From Candidatus Bipolaricaulota bacterium (GTDB lineage: Bacteria > Bipolaricaulota > Bipolaricaulia > UBA7950 > UBA9294): a DNA stretch of 37,099 bases. The stretch is from positions 1 to 37,099 of the forward strand of contig JAHITR010000029.1 in the NCBI GenBank assembly GCA_018817505.1. Reading direction: 5' to 3'. A model generated the notes under the pieces. That model had not been told where the DNA came from. It did not search any database and saw nothing but the letters and a program-made list of their open reading frames with translations. Below, in pieces: positions 8,241-16,424 of this stretch. Within the stretch, counting starts at the first letter, position 1, and every line of letters begins with the position of its first letter. Made by a program: the position numbers and the translations under genes.

Positions 8241-10535
8241 TTATCCACTGTGCGGTGACAATCTGAGTGGCTCATGGCCCATAACCATTGCCAAACCAGC
8301 CATTGCCGCTTGCCCCAAACAAACCCCACCATCACCGCAAGGAACGAGTGTGTTGGTGAAGAAATCGAAGCCACCCTCCTCGCAGCATTGGCGAATGCGT
8401 GAACTGATCGAATCGTTGTAAGCGACCCCGCCACTGAGAGCAATCGACGAGATCCCTTGCTCTTGAGCCACCCTCAACGCGAGAGACGCGATCCCTTCCG
8501 CCAATGCCTTCTGCGCAGTCGCAGCGACATCTTCAACTGAGAAGGACGTCGACATCTGCACCAATTGAGCAAACAGATCCGCTGTATCCAATCGGAGGAT
8601 GCCACCGGCTTCGAAGCATCGGCTCCTCATCGGATGCGCTTGGCCCATACTCGCGGTTGCCTCCAGGCGCATCGCGGGTTCGCCCTCATAGGTTCGTTTT
8701 GAGCAAACGCCAAGCCACGCTGAAACGGCATCGAGGAATCGCCCAGCGCTGGTCGTGAGCGGCACATTGATTCCGCTATCCAGCTGTTGCATCAGCACCT
8801 TCGCCTCAGTCTCCCCCATGCCTCGCTCAACCAATTGGCCCACCACAGCGTCAGCCTTTCCAGAAGCCGCGACGAGCAGGGCTGCAGCCATTCGCAACGG
8901 CACTCTCGCCGCCATATCCCCGCCTGGCAAGCCGACCGGCATCAGCGATCCAGCGCGAAGCATGTACTGATCCTTGACAGCAAACACTTCGCCTCCCCAG
9001 GCAGTGCCATCCGTGCCGTACCCATACCCATCCAACACGATGCCCACACAGTGTTGAAGCTCGTGCTCAATCATCACCGACGCAAGATGCGCCGCGTGAT
9101 GCTGAGTCCGAATGACTCGTGCTCCGGTCGTTGTCGCCAATTCCTTGGCCCACTGACTGGTCAGAAAACGAGGGTGCTCGTCGCAGACGATCATTCCAGG
9201 CATGCGTACTTTGGTCATTCGCTGAAGATGCCCGACAGCCTCCTGGAGATAGGCCAGCGTGTCCAGATCGTCGACGTTTCCGATGTGTTGAGAGAGGGTG
9301 ACTCGCCCTCGATCGTAGAGGGCAAACGTTAGGTCCGACTCCGGACCCAGTGCCAGGATCGATTCCCCGCCAAGATTTCGTTCCAGTCCCTGCGGAACAA
9401 GTCCGCGGGATCGGCGCAAGAAGACGCACTTGCCAGCGACGTAGCGCTGAACGGAGTCGTCACAGCGGGCAACAATCCGCCGATCATGAAGAAGGAAATG
9501 ATCGGCAATTCCTTCCAGATGAGCAACGATTTCTTGGTTCTCGATGAGCATCGGCTGTCCCGGGCGATTGGCGCTTGTCATGGCAAGTGGGGCATCCAGC
9601 GACTCAAATAGCATGTGATGAAGGCCTGAGTAGGGCAGCATGACCCCAACGGTATGCAGGCCTGGAGCCGCACCAGGCAATGAGGTCATCGCCTTCTTGC
9701 GCAATACGACAATCGGCCGATGCCGACGGCGCATCATGTCACGCTCTTCTGCGGACGCATCTACGAAGCTGTCGAGCATGGACTCTGTGGCCATCACGGC
9801 AAACGGTTGATGTGGACGCCCAAGGCGGTCGCGCAGGATTCTGATGGCCCGTTCGTTCGATGCGTCACAGGCAATGTGTGTTCCACCAATTCCCTTGATG
9901 GCAACGATCTTGCCATTGTCGAGCGCACGGACGCATCGCGCGATCGCATCGTCTGCATCGCCATCCAATTGCAGGACAGGGCCGCAAGCATCGCAGGCCG
10001 TCGTTTGGGCGTGGTAGCGGCGTTCAAGCGGATTGGTGTACTCGCTCTCGCAAGTCGCACACATGGGAAACTCGGACATAGACGTTCGTGGGCGATCGTA
10101 GGGCAACGCTTCGATCACAGTGAACCGAGGGCCGCAGTCTGTACAGCTGGTGGCCCAATAGCCTTGGAAGCGGCTGGGGCCAAGGACTTCTGAGACACAG
10201 GCATCGCATATTGCGACGTCTGGCGGCAGCTGCCCCGCACCCGCCCCTTCTTCAGTCGACGGGAGGATGACGAAAGCACAAGCCCCCGTTGGGACAATCG
10301 AAAACTGTTTGATCTCGTCAATACGTGCCAAGGGTGGCGTTTCGTCTGCAAGAGCCTGTAGGAAGGATTGAATGGCGTCAGCCGAGCCCTCCACAAGGAT
10401 CTCGACTCCCGCATCGCCGAGGTTCCTGACGGTGCCCGCCAGTCCCCGCTGTTGGGCGATTCGATAGATGAATGGCCTGAACCCGACACCCTGAACAACG
10501 CCACTGACAAGCAGACGCCGCCCCTCAGCCGCCAT
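8241..10535 (-). CDS. hypF: carbamoyltransferase HypF, [NiFe]-hydrogenase maturation
   Basis: 764 residues, full length. It converts carbamoyl phosphate and ATP to carbamoyl-adenylate and transfers the carbamoyl group to the C-terminal Cys of HypE, the source of cyanide ligands on the active-site iron. Domains in order: acylphosphatase-like (about 5-90; GVVQGVGFRPF with Arg20, and Asn38 in VRNLG); two zinc-finger pairs with Cys110/113/131/134 and Cys159/162/181/184; a YrdC-like domain (about 190-380); and a Kae1-like C-terminal domain (HHAAHLASVM, DGYGYGTDGTAWGG, LSGGVAYND). All key motifs are present. The start ATG at 10535 overlaps hypA by 11 nt. HypE, HypC and HypD and the hydrogenase itself are not in the window. 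Confidence 0.97.
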   Translation of the reverse strand: MAAEGRRLLVSGVVQGVGFRPFIYRIAQQRGLAGTVRNLGDAGVEILVEGSADAIQSFLQALADETPPLARIDEIKQFSIVPTGACAFVILPSTEEGAGAGQLPPDVAICDACVSEVLGPSRFQGYWATSCTDCGPRFTVIEALPYDRPRTSMSEFPMCATCESEYTNPLERRYHAQTTACDACGPVLQLDGDADDAIARCVRALDNGKIVAIKGIGGTHIACDASNERAIRILRDRLGRPHQPFAVMATESMLDSFVDASAEERDMMRRRHRPIVVLRKKAMTSLPGAAPGLHTVGVMLPYSGLHHMLFESLDAPLAMTSANRPGQPMLIENQEIVAHLEGIADHFLLHDRRIVARCDDSVQRYVAGKCVFLRRSRGLVPQGLERNLGGESILALGPESDLTFALYDRGRVTLSQHIGNVDDLDTLAYLQEAVGHLQRMTKVRMPGMIVCDEHPRFLTSQWAKELATTTGARVIRTQHHAAHLASVMIEHELQHCVGIVLDGYGYGTDGTAWGGEVFAVKDQYMLRAGSLMPVGLPGGDMAARVPLRMAAALLVAASGKADAVVGQLVERGMGETEAKVLMQQLDSGINVPLTTSAGRFLDAVSAWLGVCSKRTYEGEPAMRLEATASMGQAHPMRSRCFEAGGILRLDTADLFAQLVQMSTSFSVEDVAATAQKALAEGIASLALRVAQEQGISSIALSGGVAYNDSISSRIRQCCEEGGFDFFTNTLVPCGDGGVCLGQAAMAGLAMVMGHEPLRLSPHSG

Positions 10536-10914
10536 CGGTGTCCATTGGCGTTCGTACGGTCAATCGGTCCACATACAGTTCTCTTCCCGTCTTCATTTCG
10601 ACTTCAGACTGGCACTTGGGGCATGTGAGAATGGGGACGGAGAAATGAAAAGCATCGTCAGAGACGTGTTCGACGGCCCCCTGATAGCCACAAGTAAGAC
10701 AAGAGACGCTAACTGGAACGAGCTCAATGATGAGGCGCGCCCCTTGCAGGGGAGTTCCTTCTGAGACCATCTCAAAGGCACTGATCAGCGAATGATCCGA
10801 TAGAATTCGCATTTCTCCCTTCTTCAAGATCACGCCGACAATCTGTCCGTCCACAGCAGCCACCTGAGGAAGCAATGCATTGACAAGCTCTGCGGCTACG
10901 GAGTATTCGTGCAT
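10525..10914 (-). CDS. hypA: hydrogenase nickel incorporation protein HypA
   Basis: 129 residues from ATG at 10914. HypA delivers nickel to the hydrogenase large subunit together with HypB. The N-terminal MHEYSVA carries the nickel ligand His2, and the zinc domain is formed by Cys72/Cys75 and Cys98/Cys101 (CLTC, CPKC). It overlaps hypB upstream by 19 nt and hypF downstream by 11 nt, so the three are translated as a coupled unit. It is slightly longer than usual at the C-terminus (extra PMDTDGG). A start further upstream is possible in frame but would break the invariant MHE start. Confidence 0.95.
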   Translation of the reverse strand: MHEYSVAAELVNALLPQVAAVDGQIVGVILKKGEMRILSDHSLISAFEMVSEGTPLQGARLIIELVPVSVSCLTCGYQGAVEHVSDDAFHFSVPILTCPKCQSEVEMKTGRELYVDRLTVRTPMDTDGG

Positions 10915-11558
10915 TGGAGACCCAGTGCGTCCAGAAGCTCGTCGATACCCTTGTCGTGGCGAGCGTCCGTGCAAACGATCCTTCCATGTGGATTGATTCG
11001 TGCGTAATCGGACAAGATGCGCTCAGGATCAACGCCGACGGCATCGGCAAGATCGATCTTGTTGAGCACGAGAATGTCGGTTTGAGCGAAGATCTTCGGG
11101 TGTTTGCGCACCATGTCATCGCCCTCGGTCGTCGAGATCACGACCATTTCCTTGGCCGTTCCGAGGGGAAAATCGGCGGGACAGATGAGGTTGCCTACGT
11201 TCTCAATGAATAGGACGTCCAGCAGCTCCATGGGAAGATGGTCCATCGCATGATCAACTCGATGCGCGTCCAGATGGCAATCATCTTGCGTGTTGAGATT
11301 GATCGAGACAGCGCCATGCGAGACAAACCGCTGATGGTCGTCGTCCCCAGCTGAATCGGCGGCGATGGTGCCGACATGACATCCGCGACTCGTCAATCGA
11401 TCAATCATTCGTTCAATCAGCGAGGTCTTGCCACTGCCAATCGCACCCATGATGCTGATCGCAGTCACCTGTTGCTCAGAGAGCAGGCGGCGATTGGCTT
11501 CAGCCAATTCCAGCTGCCGTTTCAGAATGTCTTCGCCATTCACATTGATGTTGTGCAT
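10896..11558 (-). CDS. hypB: hydrogenase nickel incorporation GTPase HypB
   Basis: 220 residues from ATG at 11558 (AGGGAGGGG just upstream). A SIMIBI-class GTPase that powers nickel insertion: Walker A GAIGSGKT at 38-45, base-recognition NKID at 166-169. The metal site at the dimer interface is intact (Cys94-His95 and Cys126 in ENVGNLICP). It lacks both the N-terminal CxxCGC nickel site and the His-rich nickel-storage stretch of some HypB proteins, so it is the short form. First gene of hypBAF, with a promoter immediately upstream. Confidence 0.96.
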   Translation of the reverse strand: MHNINVNGEDILKRQLELAEANRRLLSEQQVTAISIMGAIGSGKTSLIERMIDRLTSRGCHVGTIAADSAGDDDHQRFVSHGAVSINLNTQDDCHLDAHRVDHAMDHLPMELLDVLFIENVGNLICPADFPLGTAKEMVVISTTEGDDMVRKHPKIFAQTDILVLNKIDLADAVGVDPERILSDYARINPHGRIVCTDARHDKGIDELLDALGLQCTNTP

Positions 11559-11578
11559 ATCCCCTCCCTAGCGGCCGA

Positions 11579-11607
11579 ATGATACGAATCCCATTGCGCA
11601 GACGCAA
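11579..11607 (-). promoter_or_regulatory. sigma-70-type promoter for hypBAF
   Basis: On the minus strand, -35 TTGCGT (11607-11602), 17-nt spacer, -10 TATCAT (11584-11579), ending 21 nt before the hypB start. The other half of this divergent spacer (up to 11766) contains TTGACA at 11641 and 11698 but no matching -10 for the plus-strand gene. Confidence 0.5.
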
Positions 11608-11766
11608 AGCGACATGTCGGCGTGGTCGGATTTCGTTGCATTGACAGTCCCAAGCCGTATCATCCATGTGGAAACGTCGGCCCGAGTTTGGAGTATATTG
11701 ACAAACAACGAATGACGGCCTGACTGAATGAAGAATTCGTATGACAATCGATAAGGAGACTGTCGA

Positions 11767-12813
11767 ATGAAGAAACTGATCCTTACGGTCACGCTCTGCG
11801 TGGCTCTATCCGCACTCGCCGCAGCAGCACCCGCGATCTCGGTCGTCCCGGCCGTATACGATTTCGGATCCGTGTTCGAAGGAATCGCTGTTTCGCATAC
11901 CTTCATGATCAAGAACATCGGAGACGAAGCTCTGGCGATATCGGGAGTCAGCACTTCATGCGGCTGCACGACAGCATCAAAGCCCACAGAACCGATTGAG
12001 CCCGGGGAATCATTCGCCCTCGACGTGCTTGTGAACACAACGGGATTTAGCGGGACGATCTCCAAGAACATTACCGTTTATTCCAACGACCCGGGCTCAC
12101 CCCTGTTGACGCTCCGTGTTACGGGACAGGTGTTGAAGTCCGATCCCTATCACATCACTGCCAGTGATGCTTACTATTTGCTTTACCTGCTGATTGATCT
12201 GAGAACGGCCGAGGAGTATGAAGCGCACCACTTCCTTGGTGCTGCCAACATCCCACTCGACGGTCTTGCGGACGCACTTGCCGATCTTCCGCACGAGACG
12301 TTCATCATCCTTTATGACAATGATGGCAGCACAGTCGATGATGCCGCGCTTGTCCTGAGGGACGAAGGCTTCGCGTTTGTTCACAGGCTCGTTGGCGGAA
12401 TCAACGAATGGGTCTACCAGTATGACTTGAAGAACATCCTCAGCAACAACGCGATGTTCACCCTCCCTCCCCGAGTGCAAATCGATACGTCCAATCGAGA
12501 GAATACGCAGCTACTCGCAAGCGAGCTCGACTATTTGTTCTATCTGTACATTGACGTCCGCTCCGCAGACGATTACGCAGCTGGCCACATCATCGGCGCA
12601 ATCAACATTCCCTATGACGATCTAGAGAGCTGGAGCGATCTTCTTCCCAATGGGATCCTGCTAATCGCCTATGACCAGGACGGCTCCATGGCAGACCAAG
12701 CCGCACTGTGGCTGATTAACAACGATTTCAGCAACGCGCGTAGTCTGCTAGGTGGCTTGGGCGAATGGATTCGCCAATACGGACGAGACTACCTTTTGCC
12801 AGTCACTCCCTAA
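11767..12813 (+). CDS. secreted DUF1573 protein with two catalytically dead rhodanese domains
   Basis: 348 residues from ATG at 11767 (AAGGAGA 7 nt upstream). Signal peptide residues 1-21. A DUF1573 immunoglobulin-like domain follows (about 24-123: YDFGSVFEG, then TSCGCTTA with Cys65 and Cys67, and VYSNDPGSPL). Two rhodanese-like domains come next (about 130-222 and 248-342: LIDLRTAEEYEAHHFLGAANIP and YIDVRSADDYAAGHIIGAINIP, each given here as the recognisable lead-in segment). In both, the active-site loop that should begin with Cys starts with Asp (YDNDGST at 183-189; YDQDGSM at 302-308), so persulphide transfer is impossible there. First gene of a thiol-redox cluster; the domains may act as binding modules. 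Confidence 0.85.
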   Translation: MKKLILTVTLCVALSALAAAAPAISVVPAVYDFGSVFEGIAVSHTFMIKNIGDEALAISGVSTSCGCTTASKPTEPIEPGESFALDVLVNTTGFSGTISKNITVYSNDPGSPLLTLRVTGQVLKSDPYHITASDAYYLLYLLIDLRTAEEYEAHHFLGAANIPLDGLADALADLPHETFIILYDNDGSTVDDAALVLRDEGFAFVHRLVGGINEWVYQYDLKNILSNNAMFTLPPRVQIDTSNRENTQLLASELDYLFYLYIDVRSADDYAAGHIIGAINIPYDDLESWSDLLPNGILLIAYDQDGSMADQAALWLINNDFSNARSLLGGLGEWIRQYGRDYLLPVTP

Positions 12814-12840
12814 TCACCGTCGATGAAGAAAGGAAACGCA

Positions 12841-13980
12841 TTGAAACGATACGCTTGGGTGGTCGTGCTCGCATTGGCTGCGGCAATGTTTGCCGCGTCG
12901 GCTTCAGCAACGACGCTCGTCTTCTTTCACGAAATCGGTTGCTCGCACTGCGCTCAGGCCGATGTGTTCCTTGAGTCGATTCATCCTCAATACCCGCAGC
13001 TGGAGATCCTCCACTATGAGATTGGTGAATCCGAGTCTCAGGAGCTGTTGGCGGGGCTTCTGGCTGCCTATGAGGTTGAGCTGGGATCGGTCCCGATGAT
13101 CTTTGTCGGTGACGTCGCGTGGATTGGCGGAACGTTTTATGGCTTGTACGAAGAGCCGTACACCGTGACGGGGCGCCCCGCAGATATGACACTCGAGCTT
13201 GCCATTCAACAGGCCATTGAGGCCGATGCTCCCTCGCCGCTCACCCGGATTGTGGAGACGGACGCAAGTTCCTTGGCTGAAGGATTGACTCTCTCTGCCA
13301 TTATCATTGCTGCTGCCATTGATTCAGTGAACCCGTGCACATTCGCAGTGCTCGTTCTGCTGCTGGGAACGCTCATTGTTGCTCAGCGCAAAGGCAGCAA
13401 GGGTCTTGTGCTGAAGGCGGGACTAGCCTTCACAATCGCCATCTACATTTCCTATTTCCTTCTAGGAATCGGCGTGTTCTCCGCTATTCAAGCTGCTGGC
13501 GTGCAGAAGCCGTTCATTATTGCCGTTTCGTGCCTGGCGATTCTGCTGGGGCTTTGGAATATGAAGGACTTCTTCGCCTATGGCAAGTGGTTCAGCATCG
13601 AGGTGCCCAAGCGCTGGCGTCCGATGGTCAAGAAGCTGACATCCTCGGTCGTTTCTATCCCCGGCGCGTTCTTCATCGGCATTCTCGATTCGTTATTCTT
13701 GTTGCCTTGTTCCTCCGGACCTTACATCGCCATTTTGGCGCTGCTTTCCAAGAACTCAACGCAGGTCGGTGAGGGGCTCTGGTACCTAGCCCTCTACAAC
13801 TTCATCTTCATCCTGCCGCTGTTGGCGATTACGCTCGCCGTTCACTTTGGCTACACGACCACAGCGCGTGCCGAACGATGGAGATCAGCCCGTCTGGGTA
13901 AATTGCACTTGGCTTCTGGAATTCTTATGTTCTTGCTAGGTGCGGGTATGCTCGTTGCCGTACTCATGGGGTGGTTGTAG
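12841..13980 (+). CDS. thioredoxin-like domain fused to CcdA/DsbD-type transmembrane electron transporter
   Basis: 379 residues from TTG at 12841, preferred because AGGA lies 6 nt upstream and a signal peptide follows directly; ATG at 12823 is in frame but has no ribosome site. After the signal (1-23) a thioredoxin-fold domain carries CSHC (Cys34/Cys37) and the cis-Pro loop GSVPMIF (Pro85). From about residue 148 there are six membrane helices of the CcdA/DsbD type with the paired cysteines Cys166 (NPCTF) and Cys290 (LPCSS). This would carry electrons from cytoplasmic thioredoxin across the membrane to its own external CxxC domain. The order is reversed relative to DsbD, whose thioredoxin domain is C-terminal. 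Downstream thioredoxin gene is 1 nt away. Confidence 0.88.
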   Translation: MKRYAWVVVLALAAAMFAASASATTLVFFHEIGCSHCAQADVFLESIHPQYPQLEILHYEIGESESQELLAGLLAAYEVELGSVPMIFVGDVAWIGGTFYGLYEEPYTVTGRPADMTLELAIQQAIEADAPSPLTRIVETDASSLAEGLTLSAIIIAAAIDSVNPCTFAVLVLLLGTLIVAQRKGSKGLVLKAGLAFTIAIYISYFLLGIGVFSAIQAAGVQKPFIIAVSCLAILLGLWNMKDFFAYGKWFSIEVPKRWRPMVKKLTSSVVSIPGAFFIGILDSLFLLPCSSGPYIAILALLSKNSTQVGEGLWYLALYNFIFILPLLAITLAVHFGYTTTARAERWRSARLGKLHLASGILMFLLGAGMLVAVLMGWL

Positions 13981-13981
13981 T

Positions 13982-14455
13982 ATGAGACTCGTCGCAATGA
14001 TTCTGTCTGCCCTCTGTCTCACGGCAGTGTCTACATTTGCCGCCGTCTCTGCACCCCCAGATCCTCTGATCATTGTCTTTTATGAAGAAGGCTGCTCCAG
14101 TTGCGCAGAGATGGATGATCTGCTCACGGGAATGATGATCGATTCACCCGAAACGGCTATTGCGCGATACGAGATTACGCAGCCGGGGTCATTCGAGCTG
14201 TTGGCGAAATTGGCCAAAACCTACCAAATCGAGATTCCCTCTATCGTCCCCATCGTCTTCGTCGCCGATGACGTCGTTATCGGCATGGGTAGAACACAGG
14301 AGTTCGCACTCCGAAACGCGATTGGCGATTGCCTTTCCGCCGGATGCGAGTCGCCGGTCGCCCGTCTCCCTCTCTCACAATTGCGCGCTGACTTGCCACG
14401 ACTGGCCTTGTTTCTAGTGATATTCCTTGCCGTGGCATGGTTCCAGTTGCACTAG
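13982..14455 (+). CDS. small secreted or membrane-anchored thioredoxin-like protein
   Basis: 157 residues from ATG at 13982, one base after the stop of the thioredoxin-CcdA gene. Signal-like segment residues 1-23, then a thioredoxin fold with CSSC (Cys38/Cys41) and a likely cis-Pro in IVPIVFV near residue 90. A hydrophobic helix at about 136-155 ends the protein, so it is tethered to the membrane with the redox domain outside. Its N-terminal half resembles the thioredoxin domain of the gene upstream (duplication). The likely role is to accept electrons from that transporter. Two further cysteines (GDCLSAGC, near 123-128) may form a second pair. Confidence 0.78.
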   Translation: MRLVAMILSALCLTAVSTFAAVSAPPDPLIIVFYEEGCSSCAEMDDLLTGMMIDSPETAIARYEITQPGSFELLAKLAKTYQIEIPSIVPIVFVADDVVIGMGRTQEFALRNAIGDCLSAGCESPVARLPLSQLRADLPRLALFLVIFLAVAWFQLH

Positions 14456-14518
14456 ACCGCACTGCGTCGAAGTTTCAGCGTATACTAGGCAAAAGAACGA
14501 GGGAATTGGGCGAGTGAT

Positions 14519-15316
14519 ATGGTCGAATCGAAGCATACTGAGCTTGCAGATCTGAACAACGAGGAGCTCATTTCCGCGCTTCACGAAGCGACTACAGGCT
14601 CGTGCAAGCACCACACACCTTCAGACCTCCGAGCAGAAATCGTGAATCGAAACGTCGGATTGGTGAAGTCCATCGCACTCAAATTCCTCAGCTCGGGAGA
14701 GCCCCTGGATGACTTGATTCAGGCCGGCTACATCGGCCTTCTCAATGCAGTGAGCAATTTCGATTTGGACCGCAGCAATCGGTTCTCAACTTATGCCAGC
14801 CATCTCATCCAAGGAGAGATTCGTCACTACATTCGTGACAAGCACGCTACCATACGAATTCCCCAATGGGTGCAAACCATGAATCGTCGAATCAAAGAAG
14901 CTGAAGAACAGATTTTCCAGCATCAAGGACGCCCTCCGACATTGACGGAGCTATCGGCCATGGTCGACTTGCGAGAGGAACAGGTGCGTATGCTTCTGCG
15001 CAGTCGTGAATCGATGACCTACGTATCGATCGATCAGGATCGCCGTGCTGGAGACCCGAACCCGTCGCCACCCACGACAGAGCGTATGATCTCCGAATCT
15101 GACGGGCTACCGTTCGATATTCGCATGCGTATTTTGGCGGCCATCGAACAGTTGTCAGACATTCAGCAAAGCGTGATCCAGGGACTCTTCTATCAAGGCA
15201 AGAGTCAGTCAGAGGTAGGCAAAGAGCTAGGTATTTCTCAGCGGCAGGTGTCAAGAATGAAGGATCGTATTCTGATGGATATGCGTGAGACGGCTCACCT
15301 TGAAGATTCCAACTAG
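14519..15316 (+). CDS. RNA polymerase sigma-70 family factor, SigF/SigB/FliA-like (group 3)
   Basis: 265 residues, complete. Region 2: DLIQAGYIGLLNAVSNFD (about 64-81) and FSTYASHLIQGEIRHYIRD (promoter -10 recognition). Region 3: RPPTLTELSAMVDLREEQV. Region 4 helix-turn-helix: SQSEVGKELGISQRQVSRMKDRIL for -35 recognition, given here as its two halves SQSEVGKELGIS and QRQVSRMKDRIL. Region 1.1 is absent, so it is an alternative sigma, not the housekeeping one. Start ATG at 14519 has only a weak ribosome site. A TATACT box (14481-14486) may be a -10, but I see no -35. No anti-sigma or anti-anti-sigma gene lies next to it; the next gene encodes a small helical protein. It is a paralogue of the truncated sigma at the left edge. 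Confidence 0.92.
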   Translation: MVESKHTELADLNNEELISALHEATTGSCKHHTPSDLRAEIVNRNVGLVKSIALKFLSSGEPLDDLIQAGYIGLLNAVSNFDLDRSNRFSTYASHLIQGEIRHYIRDKHATIRIPQWVQTMNRRIKEAEEQIFQHQGRPPTLTELSAMVDLREEQVRMLLRSRESMTYVSIDQDRRAGDPNPSPPTTERMISESDGLPFDIRMRILAAIEQLSDIQQSVIQGLFYQGKSQSEVGKELGISQRQVSRMKDRILMDMRETAHLEDSN

Positions 15317-15363
15317 GAACTGCCTTCATTAGGAATAATCGCAGCATGGGGGAGATGTCATTG

Positions 15364-15645
15364 ATGGAAGCAAAAGGGAAGGGCGATCTACTCACCCTGA
15401 TTGGAATGGCGATCGAGCAACTTCGTCAGAGCATTGAATTGTTCACGTCGGAGTCCCAAACAGAGGGCGCGACTTGCCTTTCGGAAGTGATTCGTGAGAT
15501 CGATGCTTACATGGACAGAGCTTGCGATGATCCCTTGCTGAAGCTTGCACACATCGACGCGTCTAATCTTGCCACCGACTTGAAGCACATCAAGACGGAT
15601 CTTGTGGCAGTCATCGACCAAGTCAATCACCTCACACCGTCCTAA
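15364..15645 (+). CDS. small helical protein of unknown function
   Basis: 93 residues if translation begins at ATG 15364, which has GGAG 9 nt upstream; ATG 15346 would add six residues. The protein is predicted helical throughout, with no signal, membrane segment or known motif; there are two cysteines. It lies 47 nt after the sigma factor stop and 2 nt before the SDR start, so it is part of that operon. A partner of the sigma factor, such as an anti-sigma or chaperone-like regulator, is possible from position alone. I do not recognise the family. Confidence 0.7.
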   Translation: MEAKGKGDLLTLIGMAIEQLRQSIELFTSESQTEGATCLSEVIREIDAYMDRACDDPLLKLAHIDASNLATDLKHIKTDLVAVIDQVNHLTPS

Positions 15646-15647
15646 CC

Positions 15648-16382
15648 ATGTCTTCCATACCTTCCATGCCGTGCGCTGTCATCACTGGGAGCACAAAGGG
15701 AATCGGACTTGCCATCGCAAAGGAGCTGGCTGCGGTCGGCTATGCTCCGATCCTGAATTATTCGCAGGATGTGACAAGAGCAGAGCGTGCCCTTTCATGC
15801 CTCCAAGAGATCCGCAAAGAGGCAAGGCTTGTTCGAGCCGATGTGACCACGGAGTCAGGCGTTCTTGCGCTGTTTGAGGCCGCACTGGACCAAGGTGCAG
15901 TCGAGGTATGGGTCAACAACATCGGACAGTTCCACGACAAGCCATTTCTTGAGACGTCCATTGGCGACTGGGAGGCAACTCTCAGCAGCAACCTGTTGAG
16001 CGCTGTTCTCTGCTGCCAGCGCGTTCTCCCATTCATGCGCGAACGCCGACGGGGAAGCATCATCAACATCGCGTCCTTTCATGCTGATCAACTACGGGCT
16101 AGGCCAAACACGCTTCCGTATGCGATTGCCAAGGCAGGTCTGATTCACCTCACACAGACGCTCGCCAAGACGGAGGGAGCCTACGGGATTCGTGTCAACG
16201 CGTTGGGGCCAGGATTTATTGACGGTGGAGACCACACATCCCCTGAACATGCCAAGAACGTATCGCTAGAGAGGCTCGGCAATGCGGATGATGTGGCCAA
16301 AGCAGTACGCTTTCTCATCTCCGAGGATGCCAGATACATTACTGGAGCTTTTCTCAATGTAGACGGAGGTGCTCTGCTCTAG
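15648..16382 (+). CDS. short-chain dehydrogenase/reductase (SDR), FabG-like
   Basis: 244 residues. Classical SDR: cofactor loop TGSTKGIGLA at about 14-23, NNIG where NNAG is usual (near 90), Ser in IINIASF, catalytic YAIAKAG (Tyr and Lys), then a VNALGPGFIDGG segment, and the C-terminal ITGAFLNVDGGALL typical of FabG-like enzymes. The loop favours NADP. It is NAD(P)H-dependent, with substrate unknown: it is not the FabG of the fatty acid operon, which lies at 21023-21754. Start ATG 15648 lies 2 nt after the small gene upstream. A first, in-frame ATG with SSIPSM is used; MPCAVITG at residue 7 is an alternative start. Confidence 0.9.
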   Translation: MSSIPSMPCAVITGSTKGIGLAIAKELAAVGYAPILNYSQDVTRAERALSCLQEIRKEARLVRADVTTESGVLALFEAALDQGAVEVWVNNIGQFHDKPFLETSIGDWEATLSSNLLSAVLCCQRVLPFMRERRRGSIINIASFHADQLRARPNTLPYAIAKAGLIHLTQTLAKTEGAYGIRVNALGPGFIDGGDHTSPEHAKNVSLERLGNADDVAKAVRFLISEDARYITGAFLNVDGGALL

Positions 16383-16398
16383 AAGCAGAACACCTCCG
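16364..16398. terminator. hairpin at the end of the SDR gene, probable convergent terminator
   Basis: An inverted repeat of 15 nt with one mismatch (16364-16378 with 16384-16398) spans the SDR stop codon. It lies 27 nt beyond the stop of the convergent VWA gene. No strong T-run follows on either strand. Confidence 0.5.
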
Positions 16399-16424
16399 CA
16401 TCATCGTTCTAATGAGGCTCTAAA

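Noticed and set aside
11641-11703. Two TTGACA boxes (11641, 11698) as promoters for the DUF1573 gene
   Set aside because: Neither has a -10-like hexamer at 16-18 nt, so a promoter cannot be supported.
14481-14486. TATACT as a full promoter for the sigma factor gene
   Set aside because: No -35-like sequence lies at 16-18 nt; only a possible -10 is present.
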